From NCBI GenBank assembly GCA_026261815.1, contig JAMPIT010000484.1:8158501-8222500 (forward strand): a stretch of DNA of 64,000 bases. The letters are read 5' to 3'. The notes beneath the pieces were generated by a model. The model saw only the letters and a program-made list of their open reading frames with translations, searched no databases and was not told where the DNA came from. The position numbers were made by a program, and so were the translations under genes. Origin of the DNA: Monarcha castaneiventris obscurior (taxonomy: Eukaryota; Chordata; Aves; Passeriformes; Monarchidae). How positions within the stretch are numbered: the first letter of the stretch is position 1; the number at the start of each line of letters is the position of its first letter. Shown piece by piece: positions 13,052-26,280 of this stretch.

Positions 13052-13635
13052 TGTTATCATCTCTTATCGCTCGGCTGTCCCTCTCGATAGCCTCGGGCTG
13101 AGGGCACCGCAGCGATCTCTCTGAGATCAAGCCCCCGGCGGCGGTGTCGGGGCAGCGCTGCGCTCCCACGCTGAGCAGCTCAGCCAGGGGCTGCCTGCTG
13201 GTGCGGCTGCCAAGCGCTCAGGGGCAAAGAAGGAGATGGGAGAGGGCTTTCCGTATGCAATCCAACAGGTTTGTTCGTCAGAGGGAGCAAGGACAGAACA
13301 AGCCGGGATCCAGGTTTTGCAGGACCGTTTTAAACAGCCCGAGAGTGGGGAAGGGTTACAGGGAACGACAAACGAGAAAACTTACACGGGAACAAGTGAC
13401 AACTGCAAGCACCAACTACAGAGAACTTTGGGAGGGATTACAACTTGGGGCCAATGAGGAACTAGGTGGCAAAGAACCTTCTGAAAGCAGGGGAGTGGTG
13501 TCAGACCTCGTCACCTCCCACGGACACTCCTTCAGACTCGGACTCATCTGGCCACTGGAGGGCGAGAGCCAGATGGGCATTGGGCTGCCACAGCCCCTTG
13601 GGGGGTTCAGCCACCACCACAATCTCTGATGTACA
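13052..13635 (-). mobile_element. Probable solo LTR, CpG-rich U5 end, minus strand
   Basis: On the minus strand the element begins TGTACA (ending at plus 13635) and ends GATAACA at 13052, the TG...CA ends expected of an LTR. A TTTAAAA-type TATA box lies at about 13327-13334; about 55-60 bases further on is an ACAAAC sequence (13269-13274) that looks like a mutated AATAAA. The part after it (13052-13260) is the densest CpG patch in the window, including a GGCGGCGG-type stretch. Flanks share only part of a duplication (TATC on the left, CATC on the right), so the ends are approximate. A 161-codon plus-strand frame (13144-13629) crosses the element antisense and is most likely a by-product of its high GC. 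ERVL-like and ERVK-like origins are both possible. Confidence 0.5.
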
Positions 13636-16600
13636 CATCATGTAGTCAGTGGAGTTAAAGTAGACAAAAGCCAGGCCACTATATATTTTTATCTCTTTTC
13701 CTTTGCTTTCTCCTGCTATTCTCCCTTTTACATTTTATTTTTAATTTCCATTTTAGATGTGTTTATGAAAGTGCTTTTGTCAAATTATTGCTTTATTTGT
13801 ATAAAGGTTAAAGGTTTGGCACAGGACTGAACAGCACTCCCTAGTTGTTGCTTTCCCTTCAGGGCTCCAGGAAAACTCTGTTAGGAATTGGTGAAGGACT
13901 GCTGGACCTGTTGATTCAACAATCATTTGCTGTGAATATGGCATCTACTTGAACATTTGAGATACATTTATAGTACAAGTAGTAAGCATTTTATGAGCAT
14001 GCTCAAGTGGCAGAATTAACTGGTCTTCAAGTTCTCGATGGACCACTTTTAGTGATAATATAAATAACATGTCTCAATATTAAAGTAAACAGCTTCTATA
14101 TAATTAGATCAAATTTTTTACTTGTAAGGGTATTAAGCCTTACATATGAAAGAGGGAAGTATTTATTTCCAGAATGCACCCTTTCTTCTGTCCACTAGGT
14201 GTATTTGTTCTCAATATGCTATTCTGTACCATGTAATTGAATGAAAATTTAAAGTCTTTATCTGGAAATTGCATTGATTTCCTTTTTGTTCCTTGGATAT
14301 TCTTCAAAGTGATGGTGCTTGTGGCAAATGTCACTTTATCAACAGTCACACAGTACCTTATTTACAGCTACAAAGCACCATGAAAGTATTCAGAGAAGCA
14401 AATAAAAGCTCTGAAGGATTGTTAGGATGGACAACTGCAGCACTATCGCCATCAGAATTACCCTAAATTCATTGCATACTCTGTGTATTTCAATTAGTGT
14501 GTTGGTGAAATAAATGGGGACATATGTTACCACAGGAAAGTAGCAGGAGATGACAGTCCATTAAGCCCTGACAGGTATCGTAGGCTTGAGAATGAATAAT
14601 GAAATAAGTGACAGTAATTAAAACATGTTTACTTAGGATGACAATTACTTGAAATATGGTTGCATAGTAAAGACCTCATTATGAGCCAGACTCTGTACGT
14701 AAAAATTATACTTATGCCAAGGGGTAATTAATTTGTTCTGGTAGGTGAGTAATAGGTCATTTGTGGTTCTGTCTCACCTTGTTTATATTTGATGGTAATG
14801 GAGATGGTATTGTACTTTGATTTCTCATATGCTTTAAGGTTCAACGTGATGGTTTTATTTCTGCTTTTAAATGAAAGTATCTTTATGGATTCTGAGTGAA
14901 GACATGATCAAGTCTTGAAAAGTATATGGACTTTCAAACAATGTGCTCTCCCACATAGCAAGATTTCCTGTTCCTGAAATAGTTGTTGCAGCCTATTTGC
15001 ATCTTGTATCTCCCAGTTTTCACTTTGGCAGAGGGGAACTAAGAACTGTAATTAACCTATTACAGTTTCAGGAGAGCATTTGACAGATGTAAAAATAATC
15101 TGGGAAAAGCAGTTGATACGGTTTCTCTTCCCTTGATAGACAGTTTGAATTATGTTTGCTCTCAGACGGGAGTTTCCAGGAAGTCTCAGTACTTTGAGGT
15201 TTGTTCAAGGCTCATGGAATCACTGGGCATGCAGCACTGACAATATTCTAAGAGTCCCAAGTATGATTAATTTTTTTTAGACTTCAACAGATGCTGCTGA
15301 GGTGGCTGTCAGTCTTTAACATTTTTCAGAGCCTTGTCTAAGGATGTGATACAGATTTATATTTGTGAGTAACCTCAGAAGAAGAGATGAAGATTTTTGA
15401 ACTATTTTTGCATTCACTTTTTGGATGTAATTTTGTTTTACTTTTCCCTTATTGGTAAGTGCTTACAAAAGCATAAAAAGAAGACAGATGGCCACTTCAT
15501 TTCCCCTCTTTTCCTTTCCCACTTGCCACCCTGTGTTGCAATCTTCTGCTGGAGGTTTTTTTTTCCTCTTTTTGACTACAAAAGTTTGGTGATGTAAAAA
15601 AATTGAAGCTTATTGAGAATCCCTAAAGGATTTTTATTTGTTATTGCATTTGAAATACACAGGGTATACAACACAGTAAAATAATGATAATATACATTAC
15701 AAAGTGCAGCACAATACAGGACAATAATGGTATGATGCTCATGTGTTTAGAATTCTGGGGACTCTGTAAAGATGTGATGTGGTTGATGTTACATTGCAAC
15801 CTACTGACTTAGTTTGACAGCTGTGCCCATGTGACCAGGAGTTGTATCATCTCAGTGATAAATCCTGACCAAAAAGAATCATTCCTCTTGGGGAGATATT
15901 CTCAGTAAAACCTCTTCTTTATAGCATTTAAATGTAAATATTATTAAAAAGAGGATCTGGTGTTAAAATGTCCTCCATTCCAAGTGATTAGTATCTTATT
16001 TCTCACTGCCTCTTAGGAACAAAAGATACTTAGTTGCCAAACTGGTATCAGAAACATCTCCCCTGCTCAGTGTGCAGTGTTGTCTCATTTCTCTTGTATG
16101 TATTAATTGTTAATCAGTCATGGCAGTGTGAAGTCTGATAAACAAATTGTGCTTTCACTGCTTCAATGAAGAATGAACAGATCCTTTTAATGTATCTTGG
16201 GAATGCAAAAATTGCTTTACAGCAACATGCTACTGGTCTGTCATGTCCATTATCCTGTTTCTCTAACAGTGCTGAAAATCAAACGCTGCAAGGAAAAGGA
16301 AACGTTTCACTTACTAAAGCATTATGGATTGATGTGGTACTTGGGAGAGGCTGGGAAGAAAAATTCTTACACTGTGGCTGTCTCATAGTCCTTAAAATGT
16401 GGGCACATCCAGTTCTCCCTCTCCATACTGTCCTTGCATGTGAGCTTCAGAAATACCTAATCTGTTTTTTGTTTCTATCAAGTTGCTGTACCAAAATTCT
16501 GACACCAGATCTTCTACAGGCTTCCTATGCTGTGGATGAGGGGAGAGGGATTGAGGAAAGTTCCCTTCTAACTATTGTCCTTTAACAGGAAGTATGCATT

Positions 16601-19600
16601 AGGCATATCTTTGCTACATTTTATGACCTCTTGCTTTTGTCTTAATTAGTGTTATCTGAAATAATGTCTGTACTATTTTGGATAAATTTTGACCAAAGAT
16701 CATACTTTACTTCTCATGCCTCAGTACTTATTTTCCTTAATAGTCTTTTGCATGGGACTTTGAGGAAAAAATTTTTTCCAAATAATTTTTTCAAATCATG
16801 TTCCTTCAAGCTAGAATTCATGTTTCAGAGACATAACAGGTTAGCTGTATATTTACACAAGCTTTTTGCTGACATGGGAATAACTTGATAAACAGATGCA
16901 ATTGCCTCCATATCATTACTTTCATAAATACAAACATTAAGTTCTGACTTGTTCTGTTCAGGCTTTTGATTGCTGGTTTCCTGCTTTACTGTTCACTTGT
17001 TGCGGAGAAAAACAGGCCTTTCCTTCAAACTCTGAACATCTGAAGAAGCCTCTGACTTCTAAATTGAAAGGAAAAATTGATCCCAGGGTAAAAGATACTA
17101 GGTTTACAGGTCTTCAGGGCTGACTGTAGAAAATTGGTAAGAAGGGTGCTGTCACCTTTTGTCTCTTGTATGAGGTGCACAAAATACGGGATGAGGATGG
17201 GGCAAACCAAAACTGTGGGAAATATAAGTCACATTTCCTGGTTCAGAATATGCATCATGAATTTTGGTGTTTTGTAAATCTTTGATATAAGCTTGGATAT
17301 CAGCTTTTCCACTAGTGTGAGATTATTTGACCTTGCTAATACTTCTAACACTATACCATTTTTTCTGTATATGCATTTTTAGGATGAACAAAGGCCAGCA
17401 TATAAAGAATTCCTATTCTGGAAATAATTTCAACAGTTAATAGAACAGGTTAAGCTTTTGTATTTTGTTCTGTGATTTTGCAAAACAGTTTTCTTACTAA
17501 ATTATCACTCCTTCGAAAGATTTTTATAATTTCTACCTCAAAGCATCAAAATTAGTATATACAAATCTCACTGTACTATGATAGATAAAGGAGCAATAAT
17601 CTTGATCTTAATATAATGACAGACTTTCTGAGAAGTTTGTTGCTGGTATAGCTCACATTGATCAAACTCACAGTGAATTTTCTACCACTTTGTGTAATTT
17701 CAAGCTAATATTTAGTAAAGCTGTCTTAGCTGGGAGTGAGCCCACTCTGCTCAGTACTTACCCTCTTTCTGCATTCATTCCTATTGATTTCAGTAATTTA
17801 GTTCAGAGATTTTGAATTCCCAACAACTACTCCTTGACCTACTATTGAAGAATAGGGTGGATTTGTGTTAGCAACACACAGTTGGAGTTCCTTAAATACC
17901 CATTAGCTTTATGTTTGTCGTTGTTTTACTTAGGCACACACATGCACATGGAGTCATTTGTTCGCTCTTAGCTTACATTTTCTGGATCACATCTACTTAT
18001 AAAGACATCCTTGCAGAGAGCAAATACTCATTACTGTCTCAATAATTCGCCACTAAGGTCTAATTGATTGGCTTGTAGTCCCCAAGTCTACATTGGAGAA
18101 GGTTTTATCCTATTAGAATAGCTGGAAAATTGCTTAACTCCCATTGCATGACAGGGAAAACTGTCCTTGATGAAAGTAAAATTACTCTGTGACATGCAAA
18201 ACTGACTTTAATGAGAAATTTATATACTATGGCTCTGTGATTCCTTTTGTTTTGGTTTTTCTAGGGTTTTTTGTGTTGTTTTTTTTTAGGTTTCCCCCAC
18301 TGGAGGGTAAACTTGTCATGACAATGCGAAGAATTGATAGAATTTAGTGAGCTTGATTTGATATGAAAAAGAGCCAAATCTGTCACTGAACATTTTTCTT
18401 AGTGTTAAGTAAGTAAAATCTGACTGCAGACAAAATCAGACACTTGGCCCAAAGTAAAGTTTTGCTTTTCTCAAAGGGATTCTTCATCATTTCCATGGTT
18501 GGAATGTGGCTTTCAAGAGAGAGTAAGAAAAGCTGGAAGCATTGAGCCTATGTTTTCATGAAATCAACAAGGAAATTTGAGATAAAATTGGCACAAACCA
18601 TGATTTTCATTTACCATTTTTGAAGGCAGTTGGATTTGGTTTAGATGTTTTTTCCTATAGCTTCACCAGTCATTTAAATTTCTTATTTGGATAAAGACTC
18701 TCAGGGGCATATTGGGATCTCAGTCTGTGTCTGAGATTCCCACTGACAGCAGTGGGAGAGCTGTGTGTGAGCCAATGGTGGTTTGTGGCCCATAGTTATT
18801 CTGTGCCTTAAAGGCACAATACAGTTCTGCCACTAAAGATTTCATTTACATATTCATAGTACATGGGGTTACCCAATTCTTCCCCACAACAGTTCTTCAA
18901 AACATGCGGGAAAGGAGATTTGCTGCTGTTACTGTGCCCTACTGACCAAATCTGCAGAGTGGCTTAGACCTTGGATGATGAGTTGTCACATGGCAGAATT
19001 GGCCTTTGGAGCTGATGCTGAGTTAATGTTTCAGCTCCTAGAGTGGGAGAATGGGATGTGACAGTCACTGTCTCTGTGACCTGAGCTCATTCACACTGAA
19101 CACAGAAGAGTAAGTGTTGTTTAAATCCTGCTCTGGGAAGGAACTTCCACATTACCTCAGGTGTGGGGTAAAGTACTTCCGACAGAGACCAAAACCTCTG
19201 TAGGGTGGGCACCTGTGTCAGCAAAAGCTGAACCAGAAATGTCCCTTTCTTAGAAAGCAGACTGGAAAGGGGATAATGATGGTGCCTCCTCCACACAGCA
19301 GATGAGGAAGGGCTCCCTTGGTCGGGGTGGTCCATCCTCAGCTCTCGTGGGTCAGGACAGGCTCTGTGCTGCTGCAGAGGGATGTTTCATCTTCTCAGGG
19401 TAGTCCATGCCTTTTGCAAAGGAAAAAAGAAGTGAGGATGTGCTTATGTATTTATGAATATTTTTAAGGGTCATTCAACCAGAGAGAGGGAAGGGGGAGA
19501 CAGATGAAATGACCTAGGGATTGGGGAATTTAGGGGAAATTAGTTATAGTCAGGAATCCCAGGATCCAGTCTCTGCTCCAACATCTTCCTATGCATTTTA

Positions 19601-21654
19601 CATTAACTGAGCACTGCAGAAAATGAAACTTCAGGTTATATTTCCTGTAACAGCTAGCAGCATCTGCTTTTGCTGATTCACAGGGATTTGATTGATATGT
19701 TTTAAAATTGCTTTGAGGTAGCAAAATCCACATGGAGTAGGAACTCAGTATTTATTAAACAGAAACTTGCGGCCAGCTTCACATGATGGCTCCTAGCTCT
19801 GCAAAATAGCATTCAAAACTCTTCTAAAATTACAAATTGCCATTTTTATACATGGTACTGATGTGGAGATGTCCAAATTCATGATATCCTATTCAAACAT
19901 CTTGTTTTCATTTGCTTTTAGATCTTCCAGATATTATTTTCAGGGCTAAGCTCCGATACAAACACATTTTAGATCTTAGGCTGAATGGTTCATCATGTTT
20001 TCACTTTTTTTGTTGATGATATTGCAAAATTTAGGTGAAGTTATTAATCTATTTCCAAAAAGAAAATTAAGGAAAATACTGTTTTTGGAAATGTTCTCGT
20101 GGCATTCCCTCATTCTGTTTTCTAGGGTCCATGGAATTCTGATTCTGACCTGTGTCAGCATTTCCTAAGGGACAGAGTGTTGGAGACCAGTCTGTACTTC
20201 AAGCATTCACACTCCTCATTCTGTTTGAAAATAAAGGTGCAAAAACAGGGAGAGGAAGAAAGAGCACTGAAATTAAGGGCAAGAGGAGTTGAAAACTCAA
20301 ATCATGCTTCACTCCGTGCCTTTGGAATGATGCATAAGGAGAGCATTTCTCACTGATGGAAGTGCTAGAGTAGCAAAAAGTACATCATAAAGCTGGTTTT
20401 AGTTCTATCCAGGACTAGCTTTATCTATTATATTTTTCTGCAATTTCTGTGTGTTTTCAACCTCTCCTAATAAGATAACTTTCAGACCCCAATTGATGCT
20501 TCTATGTAAAGCCTTTGGGAAAAAAAAAACCAAACTGGTTAATGGATTTGGCTGTGAAAGTCACAGAATTATGGAAAACAGGAATATTTATAGACAGACC
20601 TGCCAGAGAGTTTGTTAAATAATAATGGAAAATTGCAGACAGCAAGGTGGTCTCATTATCTTTGGTACAGAATTAAATCAAGCACCAGCAGATTTTTTTA
20701 ACCTTTCTGTGAAATTGTACTGAATTCAGACATCAACAACTCCTCTGCAGACCCTGTGGGGTTTTTTTTTGTTTTTTTAACGTAGTTCTAATAGTTAATG
20801 GCAAAGTTTCCTGGAGACAAATACTAGAACTACTGCTCTTTAAACAAATGACTAACCTGTTTAAAAAAACTGCAATAAATTTTCTCTCTCTATTTTAATT
20901 ACACGAGCCCTACTGGCATATCCTTAGTAGTACAAATGAGCAGGAATTCCTTTTGCAGAGGAAAGTGAGAAGAGGGATCTTTGCATTTGAAATAGTAAAT
21001 GGGAAATGGGGATGGATGGAAGGAAGCCCTACCAATTAGTGACTGATTTCTTTTTGGTGCAGCAAAACTTTTATAAGACCTTTCCCAGTTCATGGCAGAA
21101 TCATTATCTGTTAGTACAGTTTCCCCATGCTGGGGGAGCCTGGTTGGAGCCCAGCTTTGCTGCCTCCTTGGAGGAAGAAGGGGAGATGCAGACCCAGCCC
21201 TGAGCAGAAAGCCATTCAGCCATTCTGTCTGTTCTTCGGGAGAAGTGGCCAGGTGCTAAATTATCTGGACTTCTGTTGCTTTTAAGATGGAGCAGGGAAT
21301 GCTGCAGAGCTGAGAAGTTCTGGGGAGCTTTTGGGGAGCTTTCAAGTCTGTATCACTCATTCTTTAAGCCTTGTGCTCTGCAGTTTATCAGAGTACCACT
21401 TTGAAACACCCGTTTGAGAAGAGCATCAATGTTTGGGATCTGTCTGCAAGCTTTTGCAGTACTCCTGCCCTTCTTGGCACTGCTTCTTTACTTCTAATGA
21501 TCATCTTCTGGAGCTTGGGAACAGCAAGTCCTGTGACCTCCAGGTCAGTGGTGAAGCCCAAACACTGAGTAGAGAGCCCTAAGGAGAGCTCCATTCCAGG
21601 TAAAATATACCTGGAAAGGTAAAACCCAAAACAGAGGCAGAATCAAAGGGTGGG
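13636..21654. other. Long non-coding stretch; no gene or clear repeat seen
   Basis: About 8 kb without a feature I can support. It is AT-rich with many ATTA and TTTAAA words and only chance-length open frames; the longest, 139 codons at 16166-16585 (plus), has no domain, signal peptide or splice borders I trust. A small direct duplication (GGGGAGCTTT twice) sits near 21322-21342. Confidence 0.6.
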
Positions 21655-22062
21655 AATCATAGAATGGTTTGGGTTGGAAGGAACCTTAAAGTTCCAACCC
21701 CACGTCTGTGACCAGGGTTATATTTCACTAGACCGAATTTCTCAAAGCTCCAATCAACCCAGCCTTGAGCACATCCAGGGATGGGGCATCCACAGCTTCT
21801 CTGGGCAACCTGTTCAGTGCCTCACCACCCTCAATGTAAAGAATGTGTTTGTTATATCTAATCTAAATCTTTCTATTTTAATTTAAAACTGTTGAGCCTT
21901 GTCCTATCACTACAAACCCTGGTAAAAAAAAAATCTCCATCTTTTCATAAGCACCCATCCAGTACTGAAAGGACACGATAAGGTGTCCCGTCTTCTGACA
22001 AAGAAACACAACTCCATCAGCCTGTCTTCACAGGAGAGGTGTTCCAGCCCTCTGATCATTAA
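21655..22062 (-). mobile_element. CR1 LINE 3' fragment, minus strand
   Basis: Starts with the reversed CR1 tail (AATCATAGAATGG, then GGTTGGAAGGAACC) and continues through familiar CR1 3'-UTR/ORF2-end sequence, including GGGATGGGGCATCCACAGC and GAGAGGTGTTCCAGCCCTC near its far end. It is therefore a 5'-truncated copy inserted in minus orientation, about 400 bases long. Point changes and an A-run insertion near 21925 show it is old and inactive. Subfamily cannot be set by eye. Confidence 0.93.
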
Positions 22063-23486
22063 ACTGTGACTGTACTTCTGACTGAGACATTTCTTGAGCC
22101 TCTTTTGGGGAAGTGATGAGGTTTAAGTACACATTAATCTGTTGCTTCTCGTAAGCATCCAGCCTGCTGCTGCAGGTGTGATTTTTGACTGCTGCTTGAC
22201 TGCTTTCAGGAGATACTCTTGCACATGGCAGCCTAAAGACAAGTCTGTTCCCATAAAGCATTTGTATTTCTTTGACTGTGACATATCCAGCCTCTTCCAG
22301 CCTGTAGACAGGGGAATATGAGGCTTCTTAGCCTTCCAGTAGGGCCCAGAGTGCACTGTGTGTGTGGCACCCAGCATAGCCCAGATGAAACACTGGAATG
22401 ATGAGTGTGTTTTGAAACAAGTGTGTTTACAGCCAGTATTATTTGAAGTGAAAGTCATCATTGATGTAACATCAAGCTTGGCCCTGAGATGTCTTTTGTC
22501 CAGCCCTTTCATCTTGTTAAAAATATTTCAGTATTTACTTTTTTCCTGGTGGGCAGTTGATTGCATTTATTTAAAGCCCAATGGTTGGCACACCAGACAT
22601 AATAATGGAGTGAGAGATGGAGATAAAACAGAGTCTGTTAGAAGAACTTGATATTGTCTGTTCAAGACACTAAATGTTATTCATTAAATATAACCCTGTA
22701 GCCACAGGTACGGTGTCTTGCAGTCACTTTCATATGACTGTACTCAGAGATGGTTGGAGTTGTGCTTCTGCAATGAATGAGAGAGTCTTCAGTGCTTTAA
22801 AAATATATACATTATTAGGGAAGGTGGAAAGTTTTCAACTTACTTTTATTCTCTGCAATCACTGCCTGAATGAGTTCAGTTTAATGAGAAATTGATCTTG
22901 TACTAGTCCAAATATATTTTAAAATACCCTGCAGTCATCCTGAGTTCAAGTCAACTCCAATTTTTCCCTGTAGAAGACTGATGAAAGGCAGTGACATCAG
23001 CCTTGCTAATAGCCCTTCCTTTAGCTTATTGTTAATGATCACCATCAAACCAAATGCAGACTTGGTGGAATTCCAAGGACTTAAACGGAGCTGCACCAGA
23101 GATAAATTTCTCCCAGTTTAGATATCAGAAATATAAACTCAGAGGCCCATGTCATGCCCAATGAGCCACTTACTGCACTAACAGATGCTTGTTCTTGTGA
23201 GGGCAATGGGAATTTAGTAACTCTGTCTTTCCCTCTTAGAAACAATTGCACAAATTTACACATTTTAATAATTTCCCTAAGCAAGAGTAGTCCATCTCTA
23301 GAATGCCTTTTTTTACCTCCTTTTCAGTGTTTTGCCTATTTGTCAAGAGAAATCCACATTTTGCAGGAATTATCACCATGCTAAGTATAAATTGTAGAAG
23401 GAACTTCCTGCTGGGACACATCTGTTGGCTTGATAAGAAAGCAGATACAGAATAATACCTATTCTACTGCAGCATGCTGTAAGGAG
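22063..23486. other. Non-coding; no gene seen
   Basis: Unique sequence between the CR1 copy and the solo LTR. The 129-codon minus-strand frame at 22123-22512 is within what chance allows and shows no domain. Confidence 0.6.
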
Positions 23487-23492
23487 GTACAC
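23487..23492. repeat. Target-site duplication, left copy (GTACAC)
   Basis: The six bases GTACAC directly before the LTR start are repeated directly after its end at 23866-23871. A perfect 6-bp duplication is typical of ERVK-type integration. Confidence 0.8.
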
Positions 23493-23865
23493 TGTTGTAA
23501 TGTATTTGAACCCTGATAGCGTGGCCCAGCCAAACCATCTTTGGTTCTTCTTATCAGAGCTCTCAGGAATTCATCAAGGTTACTGAAATGTAAACTGCGC
23601 TAAATTGGGAAAGGAAAAGCTGAAAAACAAAATACCAGGACAGCAAGAAATAGACAAAGAAAGACTGTGCTGCACTGGACTAGAACCAATCATATTTTCT
23701 GAAAAGTGCGTGCAGAGCGTGTGGACAACATAGAGGCACCAATCAAGTACTGCGTGATCACGTGTACAGCAGCTGTAAAATGTGTAAGTAGAGTGTTATG
23801 TAAACAATAAAGGGTCTTCTGCGAAATCATAATGATTCGTTGTTCAGAAGTCCTGAGCTCCAGCA
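23493..23865 (+). mobile_element. Solo LTR (ERVK-like), plus strand
   Basis: A 373-base element beginning TGTTG and ending CCAGCA, flanked by the perfect 6-bp repeat GTACAC. It contains an AATAAA polyadenylation signal at 23806-23811, followed by a short U5 of about 55 bases with TTCAGAAGTCC-type sequence. Length, TG...CA ends, poly(A) position and 6-bp duplication all fit a betaretrovirus-like (ERVK) solo LTR left by recombination between two LTRs. No internal retroviral coding sequence is present. The intact duplication suggests it is younger than the other LTR candidates here. Confidence 0.85.
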
Positions 23866-23871
23866 GTACAC
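23866..23871. repeat. Target-site duplication, right copy (GTACAC)
   Basis: Perfect match to the six bases at 23487-23492 on the other side of the solo LTR. Confidence 0.8.
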
Positions 23872-25059
23872 AATTAACACAGGCTAATTAGTTGTATTTT
23901 ACTCGTGATATTTTATCATAAACATAAAACTGCCAAAAATTGTGGCAAGTTTACTACAGGAGAATACTTGGAACAAAGAACATCTATTTTTCTGATTTGT
24001 CTTCCTCCTTTTCCTGTTTTACAATGCAGGGAGAAGACACTTCCTTGGCTATTTAAAAGCATGGTTAGGTTCATCATCTGGAATTGGTTTTTATGGTGTT
24101 ATTGCTCTGTTTCCACTGGTCATTTTCACTTGAATATATTCCTTTTTAGTCACTGTAATGTTTGCTAGAAACTGAAGATTAATCAGATGAACTCCACAAG
24201 CAGCTATTATTTACAGTTTGAAATTAGAAGGAATTGCTTGGGAGGAAGGTTATTCTATAGCCAAAGTCTGTATTGCAGTACAGGAATGGAAGGTGTAGAG
24301 TTAAGGGAGCCTGAACTCTGCAATTTCCTTGTCTAAGAATGCTTCACTTTATGATGTTCACATTTTGAGGTAGATTTCTGCAAAATCTTAGAAGTCATGG
24401 GGGGGAAGGGAAAGTTTTCTTAGCTCATGCTGGTGAATTGGAAAACTGTTTTACTGTTTCAGTGTAGAATTTATAATTCTCCAAGCTCTAAGTTCATTTA
24501 GGTGTAATTTTGTTTGCTGTAGTGCTCGGCTCTTCAAGTCTTTGTGTCTATTTGATGACAGTGCATTGATTAAACAGAAGAATCATAAAGATTACAATGA
24601 TAAAGCAAAACTTTCTTTAAATTGAGGTCCTTACATAATTACCACAATTTACAAGTAGATTTCAAGCAGCAGACCCGAGTCACACCAGTATATTAAATAA
24701 TTATCTACATCACTTAGCAATTGCTGCAGTTAGTTGGCAGTAGTGCTTTGGAAAAGGAAAAGGAATGCTGAGAACTACATTTAATAGGTTCTTTACATAT
24801 CTTAATTGACAAAGATTTTTGAAGCTCAATAACCTTTCAGAAAAAACTTCTTTCAGTTGATTTCATGCTCTACTTTGTAAACTATTTAAGTTTACAACTT
24901 ATGAATAATTTTGTTTCTATGCTAAGTGGTTTTTTTAAACAAATGACATAGATTTGATATTTGACAAAATAAATGTGTAGCTCTTGGAGTATTTTTGAGA
25001 ACTAAATGTCATTATTATGCTTTTCCTTTTTCTTTTTTTTTGTAACACCATCTGTTTAG
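23872..25059. other. Non-coding; no gene seen
   Basis: AT-rich sequence with no recognised repeats and only short open frames. Confidence 0.6.
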
Positions 25060-25270
25060 TAAACAACAAAATGGATTGATATGAAACTTAAAAAGTTCAT
25101 AATGACAACAAAATAAAGCATGACAGATTATATAAGAACAAGTCATTAAAATGGCCTATAAAAGGACAACCATCTGTAGCGCTAAAATAATCTTTCTATT
25201 GATGACAGCAATAACTTTCTAAGTCGATGACAATTTTGGATTTACAGCATAAATAGTAATCATGTGAACC
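25060..25270. promoter_or_regulatory. Candidate conserved non-coding element
   Basis: A dense run of homeodomain-type words (ATTA/TAAT), a GATGACAG word of the MEIS/TGIF type and a second GATGACA soon after, without microsatellite character or stop-free frame. This look is common in vertebrate developmental enhancers, but cannot be proved from one sequence. Confidence 0.25.
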
Positions 25271-25309
25271 AAATAATTGGAACGTACTTTTTGTAATTAA
25301 TGAACTCTT

Positions 25310-25320
25310 CCCCCCCCCCC
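25310..25320. repeat. Poly-C run (11 bases)
   Basis: Eleven consecutive C at the edge of AT-rich DNA. Such tracts are prone to length variation and sequencing error. Confidence 0.9.
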
Positions 25321-26280
25321 TTACTGTTGTGAAGAAGCAGAATTCATACAAAATACACATGCATGCTTAATAACAGTTTGTATATTTTCTCCCAAGCTCA
25401 CAAAAAGCAATTATAAATTCATGAAATATATTATATGTAACACTAAGTTTGAAGAAAATAAGTTTGTGTTTATGGAAAAACTTTCTAATGTCCTCTGTCA
25501 CTCTGAAAATCTTGGCAGTAGGCAAGAAGAATGGAAAATGCTGAGGATGCAACTTCACTTAAAGATTCAGATGCACATAGATCCTGTCTTGGAGAGGTCA
25601 GTGGGTGTTTTCTGAACGGAGAACAGCCAGCAGATGTCCCAAGAAGAGAATATCTGTGAATTATTTTTATTAAAAAGGTACCTGTTCATGATGGTTTGAT
25701 TTTTTGACCTGTTCAAGGGTATGTTTTAGGCAAATGTCTAGTTTTAGTTGCACACAATCTCTGCCTGGGAACCAGCAGCCGCCTCTCTCACACCAGGATG
25801 CCGTGGTCACCTCTGATGATTTGTGTCTTGCTGGAGGTCTCCACCCTCTAATAGATTGATCCTGTTGGGAGTTGATTTAATTCCTTGTACATGAAAATTT
25901 ATGTTCTTGGACTTAAAGCAATCCTTGTAATTCACTTTCAATGCAAAAAGGAATCCACCGAATAGAAAGTATTACCTTTACTTCTTTTATTAGGCATATA
26001 GTTAAAGCTTTTAATCTCCAAAGTACTTTAAAAATGCTAATTAACCTTCACAAAATTTCCTTCCCCTTAATGGTAGGTGGCACATGAATGACTCCCTGCA
26101 ACATTATAATCCAGCCATTTCAGTAATTAGTTTTGAAATACAGCACACGAACTAATTAGAAAATTGTGCAACTACCAGGCACCTGTTGGCCACAAATGCC
26201 TGGGAACTATCCAAAAATGTCACGTACTTTCAAGTGATGCTGTGGCTGTGTACCTCATGGAGTAATTAATTCTTTGTTTG
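25321..26280. other. Non-coding; no gene seen
   Basis: AT-rich sequence with only short chance frames on either strand. Confidence 0.6.

Noticed and set aside
13144..13629. 161-codon plus-strand frame
   Set aside because: Lies antisense across an LTR-like, GC-rich element; overlapping frames on both strands are open, which points to composition. No domain recognised.
16166..16585. 139-codon plus-strand frame
   Set aside because: About the length expected once by chance in this much AT-rich DNA; no motif, signal or splice support.
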